From Xanthostigma xanthostigma (Eukaryota > Arthropoda > Insecta > Raphidioptera > Raphidiidae): a DNA stretch of 64,000 nt. The stretch lies in NCBI GenBank assembly GCA_963575645.1, contig OY754464.1, positions 59,990,948-60,054,947 of the forward strand, given 5' to 3'. Below are positions 1 through 12,070 of the stretch, piece by piece; position 1 is the first letter of the stretch, and every line of letters begins with the position of its first letter. Below the pieces are notes generated by a model. That model was given only the letters and a program-made list of their open reading frames with translations, was not told where the DNA came from and searched no databases. A program made the translations under genes and the position numbers.

Positions 1-1290
1 TGTAATAATGGTATACTTTTCATAACGGCTTATTATTCTATTTATTTTTCAAGAAAGTTTCGTTAAATTTTTTTTTCTAAACTTTATAGTCTCGGAAATA
101 TTTTGAAAATAAAAAAAAATCAGGAGCCGTGGAAAAGCCATATAAACGACGACATTGCCTGCACGCGCTCGGCTATTATCGAGCCTAAGCAACAATCAAA
201 TTCATTAAAAACATTAAACATGAAAATAAAATAGGGTGCTTTGGCACGTAACGCCATCTTAAAGAAATATTTTTACTTTATAAACATGGTTATGTAATGT
301 GTAACAGTAAAACTAAATGTATCATCTAAAAATTTATTAGCCATAAGTTTTGTAAATATATATTTTCATAATTACGACGCTAAACCATAACAGTGCCATA
401 ACATAAAAAACAGTAGTCGCAGTGCCATACCCTGCTGACAAAATAGTGTATATCTGCTATTATGTGCGTTGTAACATTTTATAGAAGTACCTATCTATAA
501 TTATGTGGAGACAGTAGGTAGAAGTTCATAAATTTAACTTTTGGACAAAATAAAAATGTTCATCTTTATGTACATCCGTCAAAAATAATTTTGTTTTAAT
601 ATCCTGTATAAAGGATATTTTATCAATCAGACATCTACACCAAATTATATTTTGATGTAATTTTAGGACACTTTGATCTTTACTAAAGTGTTAAATTTTG
701 TTATTTATTCGTTTCTTTTCGGTTCAAACAACATTTTTAGTCTCAAAATACAATCGTTATAAAAAGCCTGATTGTGCCCATTTTAGAATTGCTTCGAGGG
801 ATGATGGATTTCTATGCGTATACCAATTTTTGTTTAAATCGATAAATTTTCTTAACATTTATCGATAACTTTTTTCTTTAGTCGGTGTTATAAAATATAA
901 AGTTTTTTCCCCACTGATGCATTTAACATTTTGTTAAATATATCCATTAATATCTCTGTAACAATGTTTATAGAAATGTTTTTTCTTTATTTTATTCCTC
1001 AACATGTTTTTTCTTAATGAATGCCAACTACCTTAAGCGTTTGCCTATGGGCTTTGTTTATAGTTATTCCGAAAGCAGTGTTTAATGGAAATTGTAATCT
1101 TTCAAATTGAAAAGGCTAATCCGTTGGTATAATTGATATTCGTGGTATTAAAATTGTGCCTCCTTTAGGTTTGTTACAAATTATTGTAATAGCTCTAACA
1201 ATATTTCTACCCAGATGAGAAACTTGTACCATTACACAATTTGGGTGCATCAAGATTTCGCATTAAAAGTGCCGGAATACCCACTTTTAA
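1..1290. other. AT-rich DNA, no gene seen
   Basis: No convincing reading frame, RNA gene or paired terminal repeat was found. The stretch is AT-rich with short poly-T and poly-A runs. Near 121-140 there is a short phrase (gagccgtggaaa) that resembles one at about 39500, which may be a worn dispersed repeat. I cannot assign any function. Confidence 0.5.
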
Positions 1291-1430
1291 GCTTAATTTA
1301 TGAGAAGGCCTTTAACCCTCTTAGGGGTTTATTTAAAAAAAAAAGTAGTTTATGTACTTCCTCAGAGTTTAATTTATCTCCATATTAAATTTCATCACAA
1401 TCGGCTCAGCGGTTTGACCGTGAAAGCGTA

Positions 1431-2213
1431 AAGGCCCCCATACACCTCGTTCTTTTTTGGCAGTTTTAACCGCCGGGTAAAACTGTACGGTTAAACACGA
1501 ACAACGGCCATCCCCATACACCTCGTTCTTTTATGGCAGTTTTAACCGCACGGGTAAAACTGTACGGTTAATTAAACACGAACAACGGCCATATCCACAC
1601 AGAGGCGTTGTTTCGTTCAGTTTTTCTAAAGTCGTGGCATCATTAATACGATCTGCTTTGATGGATCCTACGACAACGTTAGCAGTTGCAGCCGCAGTGG
1701 CTATAAAATTAAAATTTTCAAAAAGAAAACGTTCAAAATGGACTAAAGAATGGTTACTTAAACGCAGGCAATTTTCACACGTAAATCTTCTAAATGAATT
1801 ACGACTAGAACCAGGAGATTGGTTTAATTTTCGATACAATTGTATGAATTAAACGAGCTGAAACTTGAACCTGGGGATTGGTTCAATTACCTGAGAATGG
1901 ACGAACATACTTATTTTGAGTTATTATTAAAATATAAATCAATACTCAAACTAATTACAATCATTTAATTAATATGACTTATTTGCTGTACGTCGCACCA
2001 CTGAATAAACACGTCGATTCTTATCGGAAAGCGCCACACATTACGATTTGAAACGACAACCAGCAAACACGTCGTGTTTAAAATCAAGATTCGGCAGATA
2101 TAAAAACTGCCGTGTTTCATCGACAGTTTTTGCCCATACACTTCGGTTTTGACCGACGTGTTTTATCGTGACGATGAAAACTGCCAAAAAAGAACAAGGT
2201 GTATGGGGGCCTT
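1431..2213 (+). mobile_element. PIF/Harbinger-type DNA transposon, internally deleted
   Basis: The terminal inverted repeats begin AAGGCCCCCATACACCTCG (or AGGCCCCC) and match at the right end (about 2176-2213) over roughly 35 bases. The flanks are TAA on the left and TTA on the right, so either a TA or a diverged TWA target duplication fits; TWA is the Harbinger preference. The left end is tandemly doubled: the block from about 1436 recurs from about 1513 with the same cacctcgttctt...cggttaa...acaacggcca order. A transposase N-terminus is readable inside (1661-1968), but the catalytic domain is absent, so the copy is non-autonomous. Confidence 0.75.
1661..1968 (+). pseudogene. Harbinger transposase N-terminal fragment
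   Basis: From the ATG at 1661 the frame reads MDPTTTLAV..., then a basic stretch KRKRSKWTKEWLLKRRQFSH and LEPGDWFNF, and stops at 1852. This is the usual N-terminal region before the DDE domain of HARBI1-like transposases. A second, shifted frame (from about 1846) repeats the segment as LNELKLEPGDWFNYLRMDE and then continues HTYFELL before stopping at 1968. The duplicated segment plus frameshift disables the gene, and no D-D-E catalytic core is present. The assignment rests on remembered family motifs. A GTG at 1634 would extend the frame but is not needed. Confidence 0.7.
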
Positions 2214-2259
2214 TAGAGATAGGCATACAGACAGAGTTATTTTTGCATTTCTAATATTA

Positions 2260-3528
2260 GTATGGACGATGTCTGATCCTTAGGTTCCGCCATAAAGCAT
2301 ATCGAAAATATATCTCTGTCTCTTTTTTTGAAGTAATTCCTTGGTTATTCCGACAATATATATTAGCATTGAGTATATCTCTCTTTATTAAAAGTCTTAT
2401 GTCTTTATCTATGGCGTTAGCCAATCAGAACCAACGAGCTCTTACGACTTACAAAAAGACAGACGTATATATTTGAACACTAATGATTCGATTGCTATAG
2501 GTATTATTCCTATGCTCGGTATATAAGTAAAGTATATGGGTCCCGCCATCCGATCGACACCAATAGTGTGTGTGTCATTATACCACCCATAGGCAAAATA
2601 CACTAATAATAATACTTTATTGCATTCCTTGCGAACAATAACGAGAGATGAGAAAAGCTCCGAACGAGAACTGTTACGTCGTTTAATCGCAGCGACATAC
2701 ACAAAAAATATCGTAATACTTATACTATACGTAATGTATTCAAAGTTGTAGCTTATTTTTTATTTTTACGACGAGCTTAACTACTTAGGGATTTAAAGAG
2801 GGCATAATCTTTTTGGTTAGTAATCCGGCGGTAATCAAATGCAGAAAATATAGCGCACTACTATTTTCAAACGTAATATATACCAGAGCTCCTCAAAATG
2901 TATTTCAACTCAGCTTTTTGTTGATTAATTTAAAGTCGACTAAATTGGGTCGAGAAATATAAAGAGTATTAATGATTTTATGTATGAAATTTTCCTTCGT
3001 TCAATATAACTTTTGCAAAATTGTACCATTTTTTTTTAGAAATTTAAAACTATGGTCGCAACAGGCATTTTACTACTGTTTTTGTAGTAAGGTTTTCAAA
3101 AATTGACTTATTTCTTAAAAACTTCCTTATAGCGCAACATGAAATTTCAAATTACAGGAAGTCTATTAACTACATTTTTTAATTAGATAATATTTTTTTT
3201 TGCGCTATGTATACAAAGTGAGATAAAAATATGTACAGTAATTCTACACCAGTTTTGCTGATAGGATATTTTGTCGGGGGATGAAAACGCGTGGAATCTT
3301 TGAAAATATACGCAATTTAATGTGCATGTTTAGCTACAATAATGAAGTTTTTCTGACCACTTTCACTGAAAATGTTCGTACTGTTCTTCGATGATGTGGT
3401 TCAGGATTTTACTGCCTGCTTGTAACAAAAACTTCTATCTGTGTCTACTAATACCAGTGGCGACTGGCATGAGTAACAATATTAAAAATAGAATTTCGAA
3501 AAAGTAAGATAAAGTAGGTAAATCTTTC
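2260..3528. other. Unassigned DNA with one dispersed motif
   Basis: No gene is supported. At 2538-2570 lies a 30-base motif, ggtcccgccatccgatcg followed by acaccaatagtgt, that recurs at 31113-31145 and, inverted, at 54150-54180. The rest is AT-rich with small frames on both strands that show no recognisable family features. Confidence 0.45.
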
Positions 3529-3532
3529 TTAA

Positions 3533-3952
3533 GAGTATTCGTCCCTGCAAACACCCCCTGCACCCTTCATCTCAAATCTTTTCCCCTCGCCTAAAAACGG
3601 TTCGCGCTCTCCCGACGCTATTTTTAAAGCTAGAGGGTTCTGGTAAACGCCAAATGAAAGACAAAGAATCGGACTACAAATCCTTCAGGCGAATTTTTTG
3701 AAAAACAGTTTCGCCTACGTGTGAAATATTACGTAACTTATTATTTTTTTCAAAAGGTTGTAAGTTTTTTCAGGAATTTTTTTTCAAAAAATTCGCCTGA
3801 AGGATCTGTAGACTGATTCTTTGTCTTTCATTTGGCGTTTACCAGAACCCTCTAGCTTTAAAAATAGCGTCGGGAGAGCGCAAACCGTTTTCAGGCGAGG
3901 GGAAAAGATTTGAGATGAAGGGTGCAGGGGGTGTTTGCAGGGACGAATACTC
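3533..3952. mobile_element. TTAA-flanked long foldback MITE
   Basis: The two arms, about 175 bases each (3533-3708 and 3779-3952), are inverted copies with only a handful of differences. They begin GAGTATTCGTCCCTGCAAAC and include cccgacgctatttttaaagc. The spacer is about 70 bases of AT-rich sequence. TTAA sits directly outside both ends (3529-3532 and 3953-3956). A TTAA duplication is the signature of piggyBac and Kolobok transposons, but the TIR start is not one I recognise. The high arm identity suggests a recent insertion. Confidence 0.8.
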
Positions 3953-3956
3953 TTAA

Positions 3957-4528
3957 TACGTAATTTTTCATTACTGTAGATTATAGACCCTTGAAACTAG
4001 AAGCAATAGGGTCAACATCCATGAGTGGAGATGGGAAAACTCCAAAGGCCAGCGCGCTAACACTATTGCCAATGTCTTATTTTAAAAAATAAAAATGCAA
4101 TTATAACCTATCGCTTTTTACAAAAAATATTTTGTAACATGAAAGTCATGTCTGCTTTTCCATACCGATATTTCATTTCGTAAGGGTCCTCTTTTTACAA
4201 CCACTGACCCGACTATAGTGGCACATAGACGTCGGTGTTAGTACACATGTATCTACTTCTTAGCCTGGAGGTTAGCCTGTGTCACAAACACATGAACGAT
4301 ACTTTAGTGACCTCCACCCTCCCCTCCCGTTGTTGTAACGTTGTACGCTGTACGCGTCATAAACATTCTTTTGTCGTTTAAACGCTGCTGCCCTCTTAAC
4401 GAATTCCCTCCTCCTGAAATGAATCTGACAACCAACCACCTCCCTACCCCAACTCCTGGTACAGCAGTACACATACGAGAATGTACAATAATATACAGGG
4501 TGTTTGTATATGCCTCGAATTATTATCA
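3957..4528. other. Unassigned DNA
   Basis: No gene, RNA or clear repeat boundary was found. Complementary small frames at 4272-4538 on both strands show no domain features. Confidence 0.4.
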
Positions 4529-5163
4529 TCTATACTAATATTATGTAGAGAGAGTGCAAATCTTGTGTAGGTATATGCGGAGGATAAATGATAATCTCTG
4601 AAACTACTCATCCGAGTATTCAAACTCTTTTTACCAATATTTAGAATGGACTTTAAGCCTAAATATGAATTTTCATTTCCCTAACTTGAGATATTATGGG
4701 TTGCCCAAACAAACTTTCATCCCCTATTTTACTCCCTTCAGTTGTTTTTTTTGGACAAAAGGTGCCCTATGTCCTTCCTCGGGATGAAACCTATCTCCTT
4801 GCCACATTTTATCGGAATCTGTTCAGCGGTTTACGCATAAAAGCGTAACAAACAATAAAACAACACTTTCAGACCCTTCAGTTTTTTTTTGAGACAAAAG
4901 GTACCCTATATCCTTCCTCGGGATGCAATCTATCTCCTTGCCAAATTTAATAAAATCTGTTCAACGGTATACGCGTGAAAGCGTAACAAACAAACAAACA
5001 GCACTTTCACTCCCTTCAGGTTTTTTTTTGAGACAAAAGGTACGCTACGTCCTTCCTCGGGATGCAACCTGTCTCCTTGCCAAATTTTATCGAAATCTGT
5101 TCAGCGGTCTATGCGTGAAAGCGTAACAAACAGATAAACTCACATTCGCATCAATAATATTAG
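4529..5163 (+). mobile_element. Helitron-like non-autonomous element with three internal repeats
   Basis: The 5' end is A|TCTATACTAATATTATG, the start I associate with short lepidopteran Helitrons. The 3' end is cgcatcaataatattag, a common lepidopteran element end fitting CTRR-like termination. Inside are three direct repeats of about 138 bases, near 4733-4872, 4873-5010 and 5011-5150. Each has cccttcag plus a T-run, acaaaaggt, ccttcctcgggatg, tctgttcagcggt and gcgtaacaaac. Small frames here run through the repeats and are not genes. Confidence 0.65.
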
Positions 5164-6562
5164 AATGGCGGCACATTTTTGGACATCCAGTATGCCATTG
5201 CAGCCCTGTCGTTTAGTGATAGGACTCATCTGGCAACGGGAAATGGAGATGTGTTTCGTTCTACTAGTTCGCTTGCTGCCAACGAATTCACGTTATATCG
5301 CACATCAAGATTGTAATTTGAACCTGTTATTTATGGGGAACACCGAAGGGAAAATATTGCTTATTGTGTAGCCATGCCATCGTTACACTCCCTCGTTCCT
5401 CACCCCCTCCTCTTTCAGTCTTTCTGTCTGTAGCCATTCAACTGTTTCCATTTAGCGCGTTTTATGAACTGATAATTAAATACTGAATTGAAATTATTCC
5501 GGTAATATGAATCGGTTTACCCTACTTTGAACTAAATTTAATTTAAAAATTATGTTGTAATGTGATAATATAGCTTTTATTATCATTTTTGTTTGAAGTT
5601 TCAATTTAAATTTTGTATTGAGCGTATTAATTTTCAAATGAAAATTCGTTTAATTTTCTAGGTTTAATTTGTTAATAATAATAGATTGAACACCTAGAGC
5701 GTCGTAAAGGGTTAATTACGACGAGGTCTTTAAAACCGTCACACGTGTCAGAATATCAATATGCAGAAGTTATATATGGTACATTTTGCACGTACCTTCT
5801 ATAAAATAGCTGGTTTCTACTTTATTTTCAAAATTTTTGACAGTTCACTTTTGTATAAACGTCACTTCTAATAGTATAGGTTACAAAAAAGGCAACAGTC
5901 AAACAATTGATTTACTATGGAATCGTTATAGAGCTAGTTTTTTTCCCTTTTCCACATTAACATGCATATTATGTATATATGTACCTATATACATTATAAT
6001 TTATACAGCTAAAGCATCTATTTTATAAAGAGTAGTGCAGTTTATGTATCTTGTTCGTAAATTATTACATAAAAAAATTATTTGACAATGACATTAGATT
6101 ATGTTCATATAAAATTATACACATGCAGGAGCAAATAATTGGTCTAAATAGAAAAGATCGCTTGTGAAACAAAATTTTGATCAAAATGCGTAGACAAATG
6201 TTTCGTATTGAAATCTGTGCAAAAAATTATGTCAAATAGATATATTTTGTATATACCTAGTCCTACGGTTAAAAACATATCGTTTCAATTGGTCAACTCT
6301 TTTTGGAGCAGGATCGATTTTAAATTCTACTATGCTTATCTTATGGAGAAAAATTGTGTGCTAATTGTCTGATCAGATTTACTGACATGAATGCTTTCTA
6401 TAATTTGCAATCTACCATATGTTTGCTACCGACTCTACAATAAATTACAAAGTTACGATTTTATTTACTTGCATTGATTGAACTACATCTTAGCTAAAGA
6501 GCCAGTACGTCGGATGACAACACATATTTTTACAAATCTGAAATTTTTATATGTTATTTGTA
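5164..6562. other. Unassigned DNA
   Basis: No gene is supported. A short perfect hairpin, cgtcgtaa...ttacgacg, lies near 5699-5724. Around 6275-6345 a segment (tcaattggtcaact...gcaggatcgattttaaattctactatgc) resembles segments near 33960-34050, 58545-58590 and 61000-61060, so it is probably a dispersed repeat. Confidence 0.4.
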
Positions 6563-6954
6563 GTAATATTACAAGCCCATATTTATGATGGCAGACATTT
6601 CCTCCGGTTGTAACATCTATGAAGACAAACGGTCCGTTGTATGATCACGATGATATTATTATGCAAACACATGAGTGCGAGTGAGAGCATTCGATGGCTT
6701 TTTTTGACAGCTTCATGAAATTTAGGTTGCGTATTTGTTTCCATGGTTTTTTCACTTTAAACTCTGCGTGTGTGTGTAAACAAATAAATTTCATGAAGCT
6801 GTCAAAAAAAGCCATTGGATGCTCTCACTCGCACCCATAATATGTTTGCATAATAATATTGTCGTGCTCATACAGCGGACTTTTTATTGTATCTGCGGGG
6901 ATGTTACAACCGGAGGAAATGTCTGCCATCATAAATATAGGCTTGTAATATTAC
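6563..6954. mobile_element. TA-flanked foldback MITE
   Basis: Inverted arms begin GTAATATTACAAGCC and continue atatttatgatggcagac; the second arm ends GGCTTGTAATATTAC. TA lies outside both ends (6561-6562 and 6955-6956), as for Tc1/mariner-type insertion. Arms of roughly 170-190 bases surround a short centre with cgtgtgtgtgtaaac. No coding sequence is present. Confidence 0.75.
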
Positions 6955-6980
6955 TATAAAGTATAAATAACATAAAAAAA

Positions 6981-7657
6981 TGGTTGTCTGTAAAGTCGGT
7001 TTACGGACGATAGTTTTACGTGATAACGTATTCCGTAATACATAACCTAAACCTCCCAAAATTTGGTTTCAATCCGCTTATCCTTGGTGTCGGAATGATA
7101 AGAAATGTCAAAAGTGACGTTTGCAACTTACAAAGTATTATGTTCTAATAATAATTAGTTATTCCAATACTTAACTTAGCAGGCTTTGCATTTCACAATA
7201 TACTAATGTCAAAAAATTGAATTAAACATTAGAAATGCAGCTGTTTTCATGTTAAGACAAGACATACGTTTGCTTCTAATTTCCATGTACGGCAAACAAA
7301 GACAACCGACCGCGTCGCGTCATGCATTACACAACATTGCATTTATATAGCTATTTTTCTATATAAATTTGTATAAAATATTTTTCTATATAAATTTGTA
7401 TAAAAAAACTGTTTAGGCAAATTCTGTTATACGAAATCTATGTAAAATGTTCTCCTCTTTCGTTTAAGACTGGTTTCAAACCGATCTGATTTAAATTGAG
7501 CGAGAAATTAGCAAAAAGCACGCACAGGGTCAGGCGGAACGTTACGCGTTAGGAACGTTAGGAACGTTACGTTACACTTTTTCGAACATGCAGCCTGTGT
7601 TTTATCAATTTATAATATTGGTGATTCATCAATTTATAAGACGTTATCACGTCAAAA
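6981..7657 (+). mobile_element. Family Q element, copy Q1 (core type A)
   Basis: It begins TGGTTGTCTGTAAAGTCGG, then acggacgatagttttacg and tgataacgtattccg. It ends aagacgttatcacgtcaaaa. The type A core includes gataagcggattgaaacc (reverse strand), acggcaaacaaagac, ctcctctttcgtttaagac and gggtcaggcggaacgtt. The same core occurs in Q2 and Q3. The two ends share only ACGTGATAACGT as a subterminal inverted motif and are otherwise unlike. The left end abuts seven A residues. No reading frame is visible. Confidence 0.8.
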
Positions 7658-8320
7658 TTTCAGGTTTGTTAAAATATGTGTTGTCAACCGCGGCTACTGG
7701 CTTGTCAGCTATCTGTATTAATCCATTAATGTAAAAACTCTCGCAAGTAGTCAATTACAACCAGTGTTTGCAACTATTGTACACGAAATTGTTGAATTAC
7801 GATTGAATTTATTTGTTGATGAATTGACCATAGATACTATTGTAGCGTCTAAATGTCACAGATTTACATAAATCACGAAACAATCATAAAATAAAATTTA
7901 ATCAAATATTTAATTCATTTTCTGTAAAAAAAAACAAAACAAAAGACAACGGTGCAGCGTTAGTATTTTATTAGAAATTTAAAAATAATCAATGACGTAA
8001 CCTTAATGTTCTACGGTTTCGCTAGTCAGCATCAGCAACTACTCAACGCCCATCAATCCCGTACGCTCACCTTTCTCACCTCAAATACATATCGTTTCAA
8101 ACTTCGACCATATAGTCACGGACTGCTCAAGCCTCAAGTGTGACGCGTAACCTAGATATATCAATATGCACCATATGGAGGGTAGAGAGTAAGGAGAACA
8201 ATCCTCAGTGTATGGAAAGTGTCCGTCAAACAGACTGAAATTAAGATGGCGCCACCGTAGGAAGAGTGTCAATTTCTCTCTGATGATTCTATAGGTTATA
8301 TTTACCAAATAATGTTTGAC
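7658..8320. other. Unassigned DNA
   Basis: No gene is supported. A long minus-strand frame at 8081-8380 overlaps the terminal repeat of the next element and has no recognisable domain. Confidence 0.4.
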
Positions 8321-8328
8321 TACGTAAG

Positions 8329-9123
8329 TAGACGTGTGTCGATCGATCATTTCTTGCGACCCGGGTCGATCGCGACCCACAGGTTAAGTGATCGTATCAC
8401 AATGTTTCGATCGTTTGATCGATCAGCTTGTATCTATTAGACGTGTGTCGATCGAACATTTCCTGCGACCTAGGTCGATCGCAAGCTACAGGTTAGGGGA
8501 TAGTATCACAATGATTCGATCGTTCGATCGGCTGTCTGAGTACCTATTTCATTTCTATACGAGTTACCATTAACCTGTTAATGTAATTTTCTGCGCTAGC
8601 TTGTTTGTACGAAAGAAAAACTTACCATTGAACAGAACAATGAGGCTTTTATTTAACTCAACTCAAATTACTTATATAAAATAGATAATGAGATACGATA
8701 AATTAACACCAAGTAGGTATTTTAAGATTAAATTAATGTTTATATCTATTTCACGACACTATAGGTTATGATTAAGAAATAAAACTTGAGAATTTTTTTC
8801 GGGTTTTAAAGAACTTCTTTTTGCACTTATTGTCATTCCAGCTTTGGAAAAAAATCGTTCGCATGGTACAGATGTAGCATTCATTCAAGTGATTGTTGTA
8901 TGTTATTATGACTCACGAGTCACGACTCTACCATAGAAATTCATCATTCAATCATTCGGTCACGCTCTGTCATCTATTCCCTGTGGCTCTTTGGTTGCTA
9001 TTGAGCTGACGATCGACTCGAGACCGAACGATTGGATCTTGTGAGATTCAGTGATTCAATCACTCAGTCACGGGTGGTGATCGAATCAAAACGATTCGAT
9101 CAATCGCGATCGACACACGTCTA
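8329..9123. mobile_element. hAT-like non-autonomous transposon with exact 8-bp target duplication
   Basis: Inverted ends read TAGACGTGTGTCGATCG and CGATCGACACACGTCTA. TACGTAAG flanks both sides (8321-8328 and 9124-9131), an 8-bp duplication typical of hAT. The left end is tandemly doubled: 8329-8437 and 8438-8546 share tagacgtgtgtcgatcga, ggtcgatcgc and tatcacaatg. CGATCG/GATCGATC palindromes recur throughout. No transposase frame is present. Confidence 0.85.
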
Positions 9124-9131
9124 TACGTAAG

Positions 9132-10476
9132 TGATTGAGGTTTTATTTACTGTGAATATATTAACTGCTCTATAGTCGCCAAAAATATTAAATATTTCTT
9201 TCAGCACACTTCATTTCGTCTACAACTGCTAAATTTACATTATACACTTTTTCTACACTAGCGCCATTCTGGTCACTTTTTTAACTGTTATTTGACGCTT
9301 TCAGACAGAAATTTTTTCAGTTTTACTCCCATATAAGAAGGTTCTCGTTACCTCTACCAGTTCGATCGTGACTAGGAGCGCGGACGCGTAGACATGTTCA
9401 ATTACCATTTTTGAGATTTTAACTTAAAAATATTATAGTAGAAATTAACAATCGGTGTATCATTGTTAGAATAACAAGCTGATTGCTGCCCCACAACAAT
9501 CTGTGTGTCATTGTTAGAATAACGAGTCGATTGTTGTCTCACGATATTCTTTGTTGGCGCCTGCTAGGGGGTCTCTGTTACAATAGCAACGCCTACTATG
9601 CTTATCTTTGTTACTCATATGGGTTTAAATGGCAACTGACAGAGTTGAATTGGTAAAATTGAATTACTTTTGTTTTTATTTACGTACTAGTGCGAAAAAT
9701 TGTCATTTTACATTGAAAAGCAGCTAATAAATTAGAACACAGACGTTACCACCTAAAATTCATTGTCGATAAAAAAATAGCTAGTTATTATTTTACTTAT
9801 GTGTTTTATATAAATTACAAGAGCTACTAACCGTTTAGCGACCACTGTGGTTTATTGGAGCGACTTGTGTTGATATGTTTGTCAGATAGATCAATTTGGA
9901 GTCAGTAAAAATTCTTTCTGTACTCCCCAATCTGAACTAGATTTCGAACAGTTCTGAATCCTTGTGAGAACGTGCTAAGTCAGTTCGTGATGATGAATTT
10001 GATAAATTTCTTGACATCCAGTTGCTTGGGTCAGAGTCTAGGCGCTTGTTACTCAATGCGCATGTTTCTGTTAGACGAAGTACGGCTTGAGCAGTCTATG
10101 TGTGTATGTTCAAAGGTCACAGACAATTCTATTCAGTGTTAATAATTAGTACTAACATTTCAACAGAGAATAATTTTATATCAAATGAATAAACTTAAAA
10201 TTACATTAGTATATGAAGAAGAATAATAAAAAAAGTGGGTGTTCACTGTTCAGGTATTACCTCAGGTACAATATGCACCAGTACCACACGTTTATGGGCG
10301 AAGCTACATTTAATAGAAGTAATTCTGATATCATTATGTACGTGCATAATACAGCTGCCTACAAAATACAGATACGACTCGTTACGTGGGGCATAGCTAA
10401 ACGCGAGAAAAAGTTTGACAAATCTTTCATTTTTCACCGACTAATAAAAATCGTGCACTTTCGTCCGACCTAGCAT
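9132..10476. other. Unassigned DNA with a small tandem duplication
   Basis: At 9449-9544 a 48-base unit (caatcggtgtatcattgttag...) occurs twice with few changes. Complementary frames at 10213-10473 show no family features. No gene is supported. Confidence 0.45.
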
Positions 10477-10742
10477 CAGTGTGACCAGATTCAGTATTTT
10501 AATACTTTTTTGGTATATTCCATTGACTTTTCCGATTATCAGTATTTATTTAGGTATATTGGCGGAAGTCGGTATTTTTGGGTATATTTTGGATAAAATC
10601 ATAAAAAGTTATGGCAACACCGTAGCGATCGTCTCTGCGAACTGGCACGAAGATTGAAGTACAGGGGATTTCCCGGATTTAGTCTATAATTTCATTCAAG
10701 AGCAAAGATCAGTAAGTTACAGAGAGGACATGACATCACCCC

Positions 10743-11338
10743 TTTTGACGTGATAACGTCTTATAAATTGATGAATCACCAATCTTATAAATTGATAAAA
10801 CACCGACTGCATACACGAAAAAGTGTAACGAAACGTTCCTAACGTTCGTAACGCGTAACGTTCCGCCTGACCCTGTGCGTGCTTTTTGCTAATTTCTCGC
10901 TCAATTTAAATCAGATCGGTTTGAAACCAGTCTTAAACGAAAGAGGAGAACATTTTACATAGATTTCGTATAACAGAATTTGCCTAAACAGTTTTTTTAT
11001 ACAAATTTATATAGAAAAATAGCTGTATAAAATATAAATGCAATGTTGTCTAATGCATGGCGCGACGCGGTCGGACGTCTGTTTGCCGTACATGGAAATT
11101 AGAAAATAACGTATGTCTTGTCTTAACATGAAAACGGCTGCATTTCTAATTGGAATAACTAATTATTATTAGAACATAATACTTTGACAGTTGCAAACGT
11201 CACTTTTGACATTTCTTATCATTCCGACACCAAGGATAAGCGGATTGAAACCAAATTTTGGGAGGTTTACGTTATGTATTACGGAATACGTTATCACGTA
11301 AAACTATCGTCCGTAAACCGACTTTACAGACAACCAAT
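10743..11338 (-). mobile_element. Family Q element, copy Q2 (core type A), nested in a hAT element
   Basis: Read on the minus strand it matches Q1: ttggttgtctgtaaagtcgg at the start and acgttatcacgtcaaaa at the end. The core carries the same ctttttgctaatttctcg, gtttgaaaccagtc and gccgtacatgg blocks. It is shorter than Q1 by a deletion in the cttagcaggctttgcatttc region. The plus-strand right end is caaccaa followed by seven T residues. Confidence 0.82.
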
Positions 11339-11619
11339 TTTTTTAACAAAAAACAAACAATAAAATGTTTGATATGCAAATATGAAGTGGCCTATTGTTT
11401 TTGGGGAACATCGGCGCATGCGTAAAAGAATATATCTCTTATAATGATGTTTTATATAATAATAATATAGTTTTTAAAACGGTTTTTACTCTATCTATTT
11501 TTACTAGAAATTTTTGTAAATTTTTTGGGGAAAATCGGCGCATGCGCAAAAGAGATACATGCCTTAGTTGTTTTTTATATAATTATAGTGTACTTTTTAT
11601 AGTGTTTTATTATTCTACT

Positions 11620-11765
11620 TAATAAAATTTACCTAAATTTGAAGCGAAAGATGCAATATCATAGATTCGAATTATTATAATTATTATATAAATTTAGGTT
11701 ATGTATTACGGAACACGTTATCACGTAAAACTATCGTCCGTAAACCGACTTTACAGACAACCAAT
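11620..11765 (-). repeat. Solo family Q end with core type B sequence (Q8)
   Basis: The segment gatgcaatatcatagattcg, aattattataattatt, ttatgtattacgg and cgtaaaccgactttacag...caaccaa matches the right part of Q4 and the left part of Q6. The opposite end (gacgtgataacgtc) is missing, so this is a truncated copy, lying about 280 bases from Q2 inside the same hAT element. Confidence 0.7.
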
Positions 11766-11815
11766 TTTTTAGTGAACATTTTGGGTGAAAATTTCTAACA
11801 GTGATGGTACATTAA

Positions 11816-12070
11816 AATTCAAGAATATATTATCTAGTTTCAGTACTTATATCTCTGTTATGTATACCAGTATCGAATGCTGCATGCGAGCGCATATTTT
11901 CACAGATAAATTTAATAAAAACACAACAAAGAAACAGATTTATAAACAAAAATGTATCTGCAGTTTTAAAAACAAAGCAAGGTGTAAAAGATGAAGGAGG
12001 TTGTGTTAATTTTAATCCTTCAAATAGAATGTTAAAATGGAATTTTAACATTTATTGTGATAATGAGTAA
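11816..12070 (+). pseudogene. hAT transposase C-terminal dimerisation domain remnant
   Basis: The frame starting after a stop at 11813 reads ...LVSVLISLLC then PVSNAACERIFSQINLIKT, QQRNRF and INKNVSAVLKTKQG, ending at TAA 12068-12070. The order 'SNA..ERIFS......KT..RNR' is the hallmark of the hAT-family C-terminal domain. Only this 3' part of the gene survives. The upstream coding region was lost or displaced by the family Q insertions. A longer overlapping frame (11785-11994) is a shadow in another phase. The family call is firm; the host subfamily is unknown. Confidence 0.85.

Larger units (their letters stand above)
1291..2259 (+). repeat. Old dispersed repeat split by a Harbinger insertion
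   Basis: The left piece (about 1291-1430) contains aatcggctcagcggtttg and gtgaaagcgtaa. The right piece (about 2214-2259) contains cagacagagtta and ends tttctaatattag. Joined across the insertion, these read as the 3' part of a common lepidopteran element type, with the same end style as the Helitron-like element at 4529-5163. The 5' end is not visible, so the left border is approximate. The split shows that the Harbinger element arrived later. Confidence 0.5.
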
